From assembly GCA_964367145.1 (NCBI GenBank), contig CAYIWJ010000003.1, positions 1 to 51,366 on the forward strand: a stretch of DNA of 51,366 nucleotides. Reading direction: 5' to 3'. Below, piece by piece: positions 1-7,641 of the stretch; positions within the stretch are counted from its first letter, which is position 1, and each line of letters opens with the position of its first letter. A model generated the notes under the pieces. The model was not told where the DNA came from and ran no database searches. It worked only from the letters and a program-made list of their open reading frames with translations. Source of the DNA: JAHFLD01 sp964367145 (GTDB taxonomy: Bacteria > Patescibacteriota > Minisyncoccia > UBA6257 > 1-14-0-10-40-38). Position numbers and translations under genes: made by a program.

Positions 1-54
1 TCTTGCCATCCTACTATTTAAATGACACGGTTTCAAGTCGGTTATCGGGAAGCA

Positions 55-84
55 TTGACAATAAATAGAATAAGATATTAAGAT
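55..84 (+). promoter_or_regulatory. sigma70-type promoter, 18-bp spacer
   Basis: TTGACA at 55-60 and TAAGAT at 79-84, separated by exactly 18 bp. It would start a transcript with a leader of about 60 nt before the gene at 154. The same pair of boxes with the same spacing lies at 33189-33218. Confidence 0.7.
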
Positions 85-153
85 AAAGCCATCTCAAGGC
101 GCTGTGTTTTGAGACTTCTTTCTGCTCTTTTACAATCAAAAGGATTGGTATTC

Positions 154-567
154 ATGGCAAATATTTTGCAAGAGATCGCAAGTGAGCTGGCGAAGGATGA
201 TGGGGCGATTTTTGATCCAATTGCTAGCACCCAGCCTGGCGAGACAGAAGTTGGCGTTCTAAATGACGAACTCAAGAGGCTCTATAGCCTTTGGAAGGCC
301 AACGAGAAGATGGCTTCGCAGATTAAGCTCGACCTACGATATTCTCAAGTAGCTGAAGTGAAGAGGATCGAAATATTGGGACGGCAGATCCAGAAAGTTG
401 TTATTTTAGAAGCATCTTTTTGGGTTAGCGTGAAAGACAAGTTCAATCTTTGGGGTAAAGAAGCGGTTGGCGTGCGTAGGGGGTGGATGGTCGTCTGGGG
501 GAAAGCCGAGGATGGGATCAGGACAACCATGCGCGACATAGAGAAGCTCTTCGGGGAGCAAATCTAA
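154..567 (+). CDS. hypothetical protein (orphan cassette gene), 137 aa
   Basis: I do not recognise this protein. It is soluble, with no signal peptide or membrane segment, and looks mainly helical, with a charged middle and several tryptophans in the C-terminal third. The ATG at 154 is preferred over an upstream in-frame TTG at 109 because AAAGGA lies upstream of it. It forms a stand-alone unit: a promoter at 55-84, a long leader, the gene, then a strong hairpin terminator at 637-664. That layout recurs for other unknown genes in the window and differs from the housekeeping genes, which mostly lack a Shine-Dalgarno sequence and a private terminator. Confidence 0.75.
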   Translation: MANILQEIASELAKDDGAIFDPIASTQPGETEVGVLNDELKRLYSLWKANEKMASQIKLDLRYSQVAEVKRIEILGRQIQKVVILEASFWVSVKDKFNLWGKEAVGVRRGWMVVWGKAEDGIRTTMRDIEKLFGEQI

Positions 568-636
568 AGACAAGAGCCAAAAAAGCCGAGTCAAACTAGG
601 CTGGTACGAAGTAAGTTGAATTAGACAAAAAACACC

Positions 637-664
637 CCGCGCAAAACCATTGCGCGGTTTTTTT
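637..664 (+). terminator. intrinsic terminator
   Basis: Perfect 8-bp stem CCGCGCAA / TTGCGCGG with a short loop, followed by a run of seven T. It ends the transcript of the gene at 154-567. Confidence 0.9.
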
Positions 665-766
665 ATTGCCCAAGATGCCGCAGTAACCAAAAACCCAGAA
701 AAACAAGTTGTTTAATGTGAGTCGCGCCACTAACAGATGGCAAGCACCTTAACAAAGGAGTTACGA

Positions 767-1351
767 ATGACGAGTCTTAAAGAGCAGATTGCGCGTTACA
801 AAGACGCGCCGGAAAAAGAACCGCGAGTCGCCACCAGAATTTGGTTTGAATTACCAGTTAGTTCCAGTCATTCTTTTGAACTAGTTCATCTGATGAGTTT
901 GAACAACGCCCTACGAGGCGAGTCCACCGAAGAAGAGCGCTTGAGCATGTGCCACGAAGCTCTCGCGGTCTGGTGCCGCAACAACGCCCTGCTCGAAAAG
1001 CACGAAGGCGAACAGATTTTTGGCGGTTACCACGGCATTTACGGTGGAGAAGTTCTTGGTTTGCGATCAACAGACGGCGAAGCGCTGGAGATTTATCACG
1101 GCATTCCCTCGCGGGTCAACGGCTCTGGCCGAGGCCCAATCGGATGTCCCAAGAGACTTTGTGTTATTCGCGGAACATCCGAGGACATCCGCCGTTACGA
1201 GGCGGCAATTTTCGGCGGACAGCGTCTCGCCATTCCCTTGCCCGGCTACGCCTACGCCGAACTCGCCCCCGCGCTCATTCTGAAAACCGATTTTTGCAAA
1301 ATACCCGAAGATAGAGTTGGTGAAAAGTCGGCCGACTTTCAAACGTCCTAG
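767..1351 (+). CDS. hypothetical protein, 194 aa
   Basis: Unknown soluble protein. An ATG at 737 is in frame, but a strong Shine-Dalgarno AAAGGAG ends 6 nt before the ATG at 767, so I take 767 as the start. The middle of the protein is rich in glycine and histidine (for example GGYHGIYGGE) and has several cysteines. This could suggest a metal-binding or enzymatic fold, but no family motif is clear. Codon use looks richer in G/C-ending codons than the secDF genes nearby. I find no clear TTGACA promoter immediately upstream, so it may be read from its own weak promoter or by read-through past 637-664. It ends in a hairpin terminator at 1353-1388, shared with the convergent gene. Confidence 0.75.
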   Translation: MTSLKEQIARYKDAPEKEPRVATRIWFELPVSSSHSFELVHLMSLNNALRGESTEEERLSMCHEALAVWCRNNALLEKHEGEQIFGGYHGIYGGEVLGLRSTDGEALEIYHGIPSRVNGSGRGPIGCPKRLCVIRGTSEDIRRYEAAIFGGQRLAIPLPGYAYAELAPALILKTDFCKIPEDRVGEKSADFQTS

Positions 1352-1352
1352 C

Positions 1353-1388
1353 AAAAAAACACGACCCTTGCGAAGGGTCGTTTTTATT
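1353..1388. terminator. bidirectional intrinsic terminator
   Basis: Stem CGACCCTT (1362-1369) / AAGGGTCG (1373-1380) with a GCG loop, five T on the plus side and seven A (T on the minus strand) on the other. It serves both the plus gene ending at 1351 and the minus gene ending at 1411. Confidence 0.85.
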
Positions 1389-1410
1389 TCCGGTTAAACC
1401 AAGCACACCG

Positions 1411-1971
1411 CTAGCTATTCGGGGAGTGTTTTTGTCCCATAAGTATCCGTCGCCGTTCCGCGTCGCTCTCTACTATGCCGTTCAGCTCGTTCGTGTTGTT
1501 GATCGTAAAAGAAACCAGCTCCTCAAGCCTGCCAAGAAGCGCGGATTGAGACAGGTAGCAATTCGGAAAAGCCAGCACCGCGAGCCCTTGGATTACATTC
1601 AAGGAATTGAAGTAATCCCTCATGTTCTTTAATTCGGCGAACTCGGCGGTCAGCGCCACCTGTTCCGGACGTCGCTGGTGTTCCCACATCAAATCACGGA
1701 TCAGAGTGAAGGAGACTCTAAACCGATCAAGCGGCACGGCCTCACAGGCATGCACCAAAAAAATCCGCAGAGAAAAAATGACTTGAACCAAAAGCTCCGG
1801 ATCATAAACCTCCAGCCGGTAGTTTTCGGTTTCGCAATTCTTCTGCACCAAATGTCCGGCGGCGAGCGCAAAATCTCGGCTTTGCTTTTTGCAGGATTTT
1901 AACTCAATCTTTTTCCGTCTTGGAAGCAACGCCTTCGCTCGCGCCACGTCAGAACAGTTATCGCCTGTCAT
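1411..1971 (-). CDS. hypothetical protein (orphan cassette gene), 186 aa
   Basis: Unknown, apparently all-helical soluble protein. The N-terminus is basic (RRKKIELKSCKKQSR), followed by helices rich in leucine and phenylalanine. The start ATG at 1971 is supported by an AGGAGG Shine-Dalgarno a few bases upstream, one of the strongest in the window. On the minus strand a TTGACA (2037 to 2032) lies upstream with a weaker TACCAT -10 box. It is convergent with the 767-1351 gene and shares its terminator. It has no membrane segment or catalytic motif that I can name. Confidence 0.75.
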   Translation of the reverse strand: MTGDNCSDVARAKALLPRRKKIELKSCKKQSRDFALAAGHLVQKNCETENYRLEVYDPELLVQVIFSLRIFLVHACEAVPLDRFRVSFTLIRDLMWEHQRRPEQVALTAEFAELKNMRDYFNSLNVIQGLAVLAFPNCYLSQSALLGRLEELVSFTINNTNELNGIVESDAERRRILMGQKHSPNS

Positions 1972-2007
1972 TTATGTCCTCCTATTAAAAAGAACAAAGA
2001 ACTGGTA

Positions 2008-2037
2008 GTATGGTAATACAAACAAGCTAACTGTCAA
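2008..2037 (-). promoter_or_regulatory. probable promoter of the 1411-1971 gene
   Basis: On the minus strand TTGACA reads from 2037 to 2032 and TACCAT from 2015 to 2010, with a 16-bp spacer. The -10 box is imperfect. The resulting leader would end in the AGGAGG ribosome-binding site. Confidence 0.45.
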
Positions 2038-2041
2038 ACTG

Positions 2042-2069
2042 TTGACTGAATAAAACAATTCTCCATAAT
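2042..2069 (+). promoter_or_regulatory. promoter giving a leaderless mRNA
   Basis: TTGACT (2042-2047), 16 bp, CATAAT (2064-2069). The ATG at 2077 is 7 nt past the -10 box, so transcription would begin at or next to the start codon. Confidence 0.5.
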
Positions 2070-2076
2070 GTTCTAT

Positions 2077-2598
2077 ATGAATACCCCGAGAAACAAAACT
2101 CTATTAGTCATTATTTTTCTTGTCGTCGCTGGCGCTCTTTTCTGGTTTCTTAAAGCCAAGATCACGACCGCGCCAATTTATCCGGGTCTTCCACCTGGTA
2201 CCGAAGAGGGTGAAATTATTCGGCAAGGTCCGCGATCGGGAGTTGCCGAAGCCAAGAATCTGGTCATCACGACCGAATCCGAGTGGCTAAAAACTTTTTT
2301 TGAGATTGCTCCGCACGTTTTTGTTGGCGACTATATGCCACCGATTGATTTCACCAAGGAAATCGTTATCGCTGTTTTCGCCGGTCAAAAACCGAACGGC
2401 GGGTATGGTTTCGGTGCTTATTTAAGTGGCGTTCGCCAAGCGGGGAGTCCGATTGTTGTTCATATCAGTGAAAATTCCCCAGGTCCGAATTGCGTTACCG
2501 AGCAAGTTCTCACCACGCCCTACGCTCTCCTTAAAGTTCCCAAAACCGGTCAGCGAATAGTTTTTGAAATAAAGAACTCGGTGGTTGATTGTAAATAA
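2077..2598 (+). CDS. membrane-anchored protein with PrcB-like C-terminal domain
   Basis: About 173 aa. One N-terminal membrane segment (LLVIIFLVVAGALFWFL) anchors an extracytoplasmic domain. The C-terminal part resembles the PrcB C-terminal family: a W-L...F segment, a strand ending IVIAVFAGQKPNGGYG, then strands ending in a PY.LLKVPK element. The family is known from a Treponema protease complex subunit. The role here is inferred only from fold similarity. The start is taken at 2077; 2068 is also in frame, but the -10 box overlaps it. It is followed by a structured RNA on the opposite strand. Confidence 0.6.
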   Translation: MNTPRNKTLLVIIFLVVAGALFWFLKAKITTAPIYPGLPPGTEEGEIIRQGPRSGVAEAKNLVITTESEWLKTFFEIAPHVFVGDYMPPIDFTKEIVIAVFAGQKPNGGYGFGAYLSGVRQAGSPIVVHISENSPGPNCVTEQVLTTPYALLKVPKTGQRIVFEIKNSVVDCK

Positions 2599-2640
2599 TT
2601 TAAATAAAGGGGAAGAAAAATGCGCCTGTCTTGCTCCAAA

Positions 2641-2667
2641 TAAAAAACCCCGAGAGCGCGTCGGGGT
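2641..2667 (-). terminator. intrinsic terminator of RNA A
   Basis: Stem CCCCGA / TCGGGG with a 7-nt loop. Six T follow on the minus strand. Confidence 0.85.
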
Positions 2668-2880
2668 TTAAAGAGAGTCTGGATGCACCTAAGCCGCTAG
2701 ACCTTCGTCACTCTCTCAAACCACCTTGTCTTCCAAGGGGACCCGGCGAAACCTTGCCCAAAACAAGGCTCATCGATTGGACTACAAGAAGCGCTCTCGG
2801 AGTTACCAAAAGATTGTAGGTTAACTTCTCATTGCGGGCAAGAGCAAGTTTCAAGAGTTGCCAAGTGAATCGAAGCCCGC
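2641..2880 (-). ncRNA. structured RNA of unknown family (RNA A)
   Basis: The 310 bp between 2598 and 2908 hold no gene but are rich in paired segments on the minus strand. In order they are GCGGGC/GCCCGC near the 5' end (2880 side), CTACAA/TTGTAG, CCTTG/CAAGG pairs, GAGAGT/ACTCTC, and a terminator with six T at 2641-2667. The T-run lies only on the minus side, so the RNA reads away from secD. In the last helix it carries a sequence also found in RNA D: GGTC.A.GCGG.T..GG..CATCC (2703 to 2681). No tmRNA, SRP, RNase P or 6S signature is visible. The 5' end is approximate. Confidence 0.6.
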
Positions 2881-2907
2881 TAAAGTAGGTTGCAGAAGAA
2901 AATCACC

Positions 2908-4161
2908 ATGACCAAGAAACCGATTAGCTTACTGATCGCCGTTTTTGTCGCAGCCATCCTTGCGGCACTTTTTGTTTTGCCCCGCGGAATTGGCGCGCGT
3001 CTTCTACCTTGGCGTCTTGGTCTGGATTTAGTTGGTGGCGCGCATCTGGTTTATGAAATTGATATGCGCTCGGTAGACGCGGTAGATCGCGATTCAGTCC
3101 TTTCCGGTTTGCGCGGCGTGATTGAGCGTCGGGTCAATCTTTACGGCGTCAGCGAGCCGCAAGTAGTTACCGCTAAAGAGGGTGGTAACTATCGCTTGAT
3201 TGTTGAACTCGCCGGAATCAAGAATGTGGCTGATGCCATTAAAGAAATCGGCAGTACGCCATTTTTAATGTTTGCCGAAGTGGAAGAAGTTGCCACCTCG
3301 ACTGTTGGCACCACTACGCCAGCCACCGAAGCTCGTTTTATTCCTACTCAACTTACCGGACGCTATGTACGCGGCGCCCAACTGGCTTTGAGCAGTGTTA
3401 CCGGCGAACCCCAAGTAACTCTGGAGTTCGACAAAGAAGGATCTCAAATTTTTGAAACCTTAACTGGAAAAAATGTTGGTCGTCCGATCGCTGTTTTTTT
3501 AGATAACACGCTTATCACCGCTCCAATAGTTCAGCAAAAAATCACTGGCGGTCGCGCGCAAATCACCGGACGCTTTACGATTAAAGAAGCCAAGGAACTC
3601 GTCTCGCGCTTTAATGCCGGTGCTTTACCGGCCCCCATTAATCTGGTTAGCCAACAGACGATTGGAGCCAGTCTTGGCATTGATTCACTTAACCGGATTA
3701 TCTTTGCCGGAATCATTGGCACTCTATTGGTTATGCTTTTTATGGTTATTTATTACCGAACTTTTGGCTGGTATGCCTCTCTCGCGCTCTTAATCTACAT
3801 CGCCTTCAGTTTGTTTGTTTTCAAGATTTTTGGCATCACCATGACTCTGGCCGGTATTGCTGGTATTGTCCTCTCTATTGGCATGGCGGTTGATGCTAAC
3901 ATCTTAATCTTTGAACGGAGCCGAGAGGAGCGGGCTAGGGGATTGGATCGGGTTACCGCGATCGGCGAGGGCTTTAAACGCGCTTGGCCATCTATCCGCG
4001 ACTCCAACATCACGACAATTATCACCTCCGTAATCTTATATTATTTCACCTCTGGTTTTATCAAAGGCTTCGCGCTCGCCATGTTCCTTGGTGTTTTGGT
4101 GAGCATGTTTAGCGCCATTACGGTCACTAAAACCATGTTACGAGTCTTTGTTCGCCGTTAA
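2908..4161 (+). CDS. secD: protein translocase subunit SecD
   Basis: Membrane subunit of the SecDF complex, which uses the proton gradient to pull exported proteins off the SecYEG channel. Seen here: an N-terminal membrane helix, then RLGLDLVGGAHLVYEID (the conserved D-L-x-G-G motif of D1), a P1 periplasmic region, FTIKEAKELVSRFNAGALPAPI, and a C-terminal helix bundle with the conserved GMAVDANILIFERSREE. At 417 aa it is shorter than enterobacterial SecD, in keeping with reduced CPR homologues. The ATG at 2908 is chosen; the TTG at 2890 is less likely. secF follows after 7 bp. Confidence 0.95.
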   Translation: MTKKPISLLIAVFVAAILAALFVLPRGIGARLLPWRLGLDLVGGAHLVYEIDMRSVDAVDRDSVLSGLRGVIERRVNLYGVSEPQVVTAKEGGNYRLIVELAGIKNVADAIKEIGSTPFLMFAEVEEVATSTVGTTTPATEARFIPTQLTGRYVRGAQLALSSVTGEPQVTLEFDKEGSQIFETLTGKNVGRPIAVFLDNTLITAPIVQQKITGGRAQITGRFTIKEAKELVSRFNAGALPAPINLVSQQTIGASLGIDSLNRIIFAGIIGTLLVMLFMVIYYRTFGWYASLALLIYIAFSLFVFKIFGITMTLAGIAGIVLSIGMAVDANILIFERSREERARGLDRVTAIGEGFKRAWPSIRDSNITTIITSVILYYFTSGFIKGFALAMFLGVLVSMFSAITVTKTMLRVFVRR

Positions 4162-4168
4162 AAAAAAT

Positions 4169-5074
4169 ATGAAAAACATCATTGGTCGCAGATCAATATT
4201 TTTGTCGGTCTCAGGAACGTTGGTTGTGTTGAGCGTCATCGCGATAATCGTCTTTGGCTTCCGCTTCGGTATTGAGTTTAAGGGCGGCACCTTGTGGCAA
4301 TTATCGTTTGAGCAAAACAGCGCCGCCAAGGACACGCTGGAAACTTTTTTTAAAAATGAAATCAAAAAAGAAAATGTGACGGTTATTCCGCAAGAAACCG
4401 GCAAAATGTTTTTGATTCGGACGGAAGAAATCTCTGAACCGGAGCGACAAGAAAACCTAAAACTTCTGGAGACAAAGTTCGGTCCCGTGCAAGAGCTTTC
4501 CTTTCAAGCCATCGGCGCCTCAATCGGCAAGGAGCTGGGTCAAAAATCCATCACCGCCTTCCTTTTGGTGCTCTTCGCCATTTCAACCTACATCGCTTTC
4601 GCCTTTCGTAAATCTTCGCACCCGGTCAGTTCCTGGAAATATGGCCTTATCACTCTCGCGACGCTTTTTCATGACGCGCTGATTCCCGTCGGACTCTTCG
4701 CGGTGCTTGGCCATTATCTCGGCGTTGACATTGACGTTAATTTTATGGTCGCGGTTTTGGTCGTGATGGGATTTTCCGTTCACGATACCATTGTAGTCTT
4801 TGATCGTGTTCGGGAAAATCTAAAATCTCCCGAAGCTCGCAAAAAAGATTTCAATACTTTGGTGAACGAAAGCATCAATCAAACTCTGGCGCGCTCCATC
4901 AACACCTCACTCACTCTCGTACTTGTTTTGCTTGCCGTCTTATTTTTTGGCTCCTCAACGCTCACGTATTTCACTCTAACTATTTTGATCGGAACCATTA
5001 TCGGCACCTATTCGTCCATTTTTATCGCCAGCCCGCTTCTAACCTTGTGGCAGGGGAAGAAAGTGGAAATCTAG
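4169..5074 (+). CDS. secF: protein translocase subunit SecF
   Basis: Partner of SecD in the accessory translocase. About 301 aa with six expected membrane helices. The motif FGIEFKGGTLWQLSF near the N-terminus matches the SecF D1-like signature, and GFSVHDTIVVFDRVREN is the conserved fourth-helix motif with the charged residues of the proton path. The ATG at 4169 starts 7 bp after the secD stop; an overlapping TTG at 4148 is possible but less likely. The two genes form an operon. Confidence 0.95.
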   Translation: MKNIIGRRSIFLSVSGTLVVLSVIAIIVFGFRFGIEFKGGTLWQLSFEQNSAAKDTLETFFKNEIKKENVTVIPQETGKMFLIRTEEISEPERQENLKLLETKFGPVQELSFQAIGASIGKELGQKSITAFLLVLFAISTYIAFAFRKSSHPVSSWKYGLITLATLFHDALIPVGLFAVLGHYLGVDIDVNFMVAVLVVMGFSVHDTIVVFDRVRENLKSPEARKKDFNTLVNESINQTLARSINTSLTLVLVLLAVLFFGSSTLTYFTLTILIGTIIGTYSSIFIASPLLTLWQGKKVEI

Positions 5075-5104
5075 ACCCTAAAATAGGTGCAAGAAGAACC
5101 GGAC

Positions 5105-5144
5105 TTGACAGCCTATTGCGCTATGGATTACATTGTGGTAAAGT
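5105..5144 (+). promoter_or_regulatory. promoter with extended -10 (TGTGgTAAAGT)
   Basis: TGTG-g-TAAAGT at 5134-5144 fits the TRTGn extended -10. A TTGACA at 5105-5110 is 28 bp upstream, too far to act with it, but it is 17 bp from a TTACAT (5128-5133), so two overlapping promoters are possible. The 12 bases TTGTGGTAAAGT recur exactly in front of rnpB. Confidence 0.5.
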
Positions 5145-5179
5145 GATTTTAATTAAAAAGTAAGCTAAAAATCGTGATT

Positions 5180-6211
5180 ATGGAAAAAATAGTCAAAACA
5201 TTACTTCAGGGGCTCGACGCTCGCGCCAAAGACATCTTAACCGGTCGGTTTGGTCTTGACGGCAATGCCAGTTTAACCCTCGCCGAACTTGGCGAAAAGT
5301 ATAATATTACCCGCGAACGAGTTCGTCAGATTGAGGCTTTTGCCCTTGGTCAATCGGCGAAAAAAATGGACGAATCTGGCGCCTCCGCCTTAACGGAAAA
5401 AGCCCTGCGCTTCGTCAAAGAAATGGGTGGAGCAGTACACGACAACGCCCTTGTCGCCGAGTTGGTTAAAACCACCCCCAAAGCCATGGCCGATGCCAAA
5501 TCTGGCAATGCGGTTCGTTTTGTTATGGAACTCTCCGGAAAACTTATCGCGCATCGCGGTGATGACGACTATCATCCGTTTTGGTATCTAAACGAAGAAT
5601 CTAAAAAGAAGGCGGAAAATTTTGTTGGCCAACTGGTTAAGGCCGTCCGCAATTCCAAAGATGCTATGTTGCGCGGCGCGCAATACGACGGCGTTTTCGC
5701 GGAAGCCGTTAAAGCCTCCAAGATTAGCGAACCGGTCGGCAAAGTTTACATGGGTATCTCCCGCAAGTTTATGACCAGTCCCTTTGGCGATTTTGGTCTA
5801 GCGGAATGGGCGGAAATCAACCCCAAGACCGCGCGCGAGTGGGCTTACATCGTGGTTAAGAAGCAAAACAAGCCGCTTCACTTTACCGATATTGTCGCCG
5901 GAATTAATACCTATCGCAAAAATAAAATCGCTAACGTCCAAACCGTGCACAACGAGTTGATTAAAGATTCTCGCTTTGTTTTGGTTGGCCGCGGCATGTA
6001 CGGCTTGCAGGAGTTTGGCATCTTGCCCGGAACCGCGCGCGAAGTCATCGCTCATTTTATTAAAGAGAAAGGGCCCTTGCGCTCCGCCGATGTAGTTAAG
6101 TTCGTTCTTCAAAAACGCTTCTTTAAAGAGGGAACGATTATGATTAACCTGCAAAATAAGAAGTATTTCAAAAACCTTGGGAATGGAACCTACGATCTCC
6201 GCGAAGTTTAG
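5180..6211 (+). CDS. sigma-70 region 4-like / HARE-HTH DNA-binding protein
   Basis: About 343 aa. Residues 1-60 contain a clear sigma region 4 helix-turn-helix: FGLDGNASLTLAELGEKYNI followed by TRERVRQIEAFALG, the part of sigma factors that reads the -35 box and contacts the RNA polymerase flap. No region 2 (-10 recognition) is present. The C-terminal third contains a HARE-HTH domain (PLHFTDIVAGIN...VHNELIKDSRFVLVGRGMYGLQEFG), the winged helix also found in the RNA polymerase delta subunit. It is therefore probably a transcription factor acting on RNA polymerase or on -35 boxes, not a full sigma factor. The ATG at 5180 is used; an in-frame GTG lies at 5174. It is monocistronic with an extended -10 promoter. 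Confidence 0.8.
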   Translation: MEKIVKTLLQGLDARAKDILTGRFGLDGNASLTLAELGEKYNITRERVRQIEAFALGQSAKKMDESGASALTEKALRFVKEMGGAVHDNALVAELVKTTPKAMADAKSGNAVRFVMELSGKLIAHRGDDDYHPFWYLNEESKKKAENFVGQLVKAVRNSKDAMLRGAQYDGVFAEAVKASKISEPVGKVYMGISRKFMTSPFGDFGLAEWAEINPKTAREWAYIVVKKQNKPLHFTDIVAGINTYRKNKIANVQTVHNELIKDSRFVLVGRGMYGLQEFGILPGTAREVIAHFIKEKGPLRSADVVKFVLQKRFFKEGTIMINLQNKKYFKNLGNGTYDLREV

Positions 6212-6332
6212 CTTTTCATAATCGCAGTTAGTTCAAAAACCTTTTTCTTTGGAAATTTAATCGGCTATCAACATCCGAAGGACTTTTCCCATTTGCGAAA
6301 TACGGGCTTTCCCGTCATACTTTAAAAAAATA

Positions 6333-7586
6333 ATGTTCCAAGAAATCCTCGGCGGAGTCTGGCAGGCAGTTAGCAAGGCTTTTTCGGTCAGTTGGTGGCT
6401 TATCATTCCGATTATTTTAGGCAGTGTTCTTTGGGAGCGTTTTCGCTACTACACCCTCATCAACTTCTTCAAAAAGATGAAGTGGGTAACTCTCGAAATT
6501 CGCATCCCACAAATTATCGAAAAAACTCCCAAGGCCATGGAGCAGGTTTTTGCCGCGCTCCACGCGAGTTACGTTTTTAACATTAAATGGACCGAAAAAA
6601 ACTTTAAAGGCAAAAGTCAGGAGTGGTATTCCATTGAAATGGTCGGGATTGCCGGAGGGATTTATTTTTATATCCGAACCTCCGAAAATCACCGCAACCT
6701 GGTTGAGTCCGCCATCTACGCCCAATATCCCGACGCCGAAATCAGTGAAGTGGACGACTATGTAAGCAATTTGCCGAGTATCATTCCCAACAAGACTTAC
6801 GATCTCTGGGGAACCGATCTGATTCTAGGGCGCGATGACGGCTTTCCGATTCGCACCTATCCGGCTTTTGAAGAAAAAAAGGACGAAGCCTTGCTTGACC
6901 CCATGGCCGGTATCGCCGAGGTCATGTCTCGTCTCAAAGAAGGCGAGATGATTCTTCTGCAATTTTTAATCCGACCGACTAACGACGACTGGAAGAAGAA
7001 AGCCGAAGAAACTCGCGATAAAGTAATGGGTCGAAAGAAACCCAAAAAAGCCGGTTTTGCCGATGATGCTAAGGATCTAATCGGTAGCTTTTTCAAAGGC
7101 CCATTTGCCGAAGTTGAATTTAAGAAAAAAGACGAAAAGCCAATGACCGAAAATCTGATGATGGGTAAAACTCCGGGCGAAAAAGAAATTATTGAAGGTA
7201 TTGAGAAAAAAATGGCCAAGCTCGCTTTTGATACGCGCATTCGATTTATCTACATTGACCGCCGCGAAAGTTTTAGTCGTGGTTATATCTCGGCGGTACT
7301 AGGCGCCTTCCGCCAGTATGACACGCGAGACATGAACTACTTCCGCCCCGATATTGACACCATGACCAAGGGCAAATTTCCTTTCAAAGCCCGCAAGGCC
7401 GAAGCCAAAAAACGCAAAATCTTCAAAGCCTATCGCTACCGCATGATGGGCCGAAAAAATTCCATCATGAACGTGGAAGAGTTGGCGACCATTTTCCACT
7501 TTCCGGCTATCGCGGTCAAATCTCCGATGTTGCGCCGCTTAAGCTCGCGCAAAGGCGAACCACCGGCCGGACTGCCAATGGAGTAA
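6333..7586 (+). CDS. membrane-anchored VirB4/conjugation-like N-terminal subunit
   Basis: About 417 aa. One N-terminal membrane helix (WWLIIPIILGSVLW), then a large cytoplasmic alpha/beta region with no Walker motifs. It corresponds to the N-terminal half of the fused protein at 35232-37532; both end in the same motif (NVEELATIFHFP here, NTDELASFFHFP there) followed by a short linker and the ATPase. It is encoded 55 bp upstream of the ATPase gene at 7642. I infer that it anchors and positions that ATPase. The pair resembles the coupling or assembly ATPases of conjugation and type IV pilus-like systems common in CPR genomes. The actual substrate is unknown. Confidence 0.7.
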   Translation: MFQEILGGVWQAVSKAFSVSWWLIIPIILGSVLWERFRYYTLINFFKKMKWVTLEIRIPQIIEKTPKAMEQVFAALHASYVFNIKWTEKNFKGKSQEWYSIEMVGIAGGIYFYIRTSENHRNLVESAIYAQYPDAEISEVDDYVSNLPSIIPNKTYDLWGTDLILGRDDGFPIRTYPAFEEKKDEALLDPMAGIAEVMSRLKEGEMILLQFLIRPTNDDWKKKAEETRDKVMGRKKPKKAGFADDAKDLIGSFFKGPFAEVEFKKKDEKPMTENLMMGKTPGEKEIIEGIEKKMAKLAFDTRIRFIYIDRRESFSRGYISAVLGAFRQYDTRDMNYFRPDIDTMTKGKFPFKARKAEAKKRKIFKAYRYRMMGRKNSIMNVEELATIFHFPAIAVKSPMLRRLSSRKGEPPAGLPME

Positions 7587-7641
7587 ACTGTATTTCAGTT
7601 TTGGAAAATGCTACTATTATTGCTGGCTTTTGTCCGGCGCT

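Noticed and set aside
949..1314. Second plus-strand frame with arginine-rich product inside the 767 gene
   Set aside because: Arginine-rich product typical of a shifted reading of GC-rich codons; no ribosome-binding site.
2631..2819. 62-codon plus-strand frame in RNA A
   Set aside because: Lies wholly within paired RNA segments and starts inside the terminator; product has no plausible protein features.
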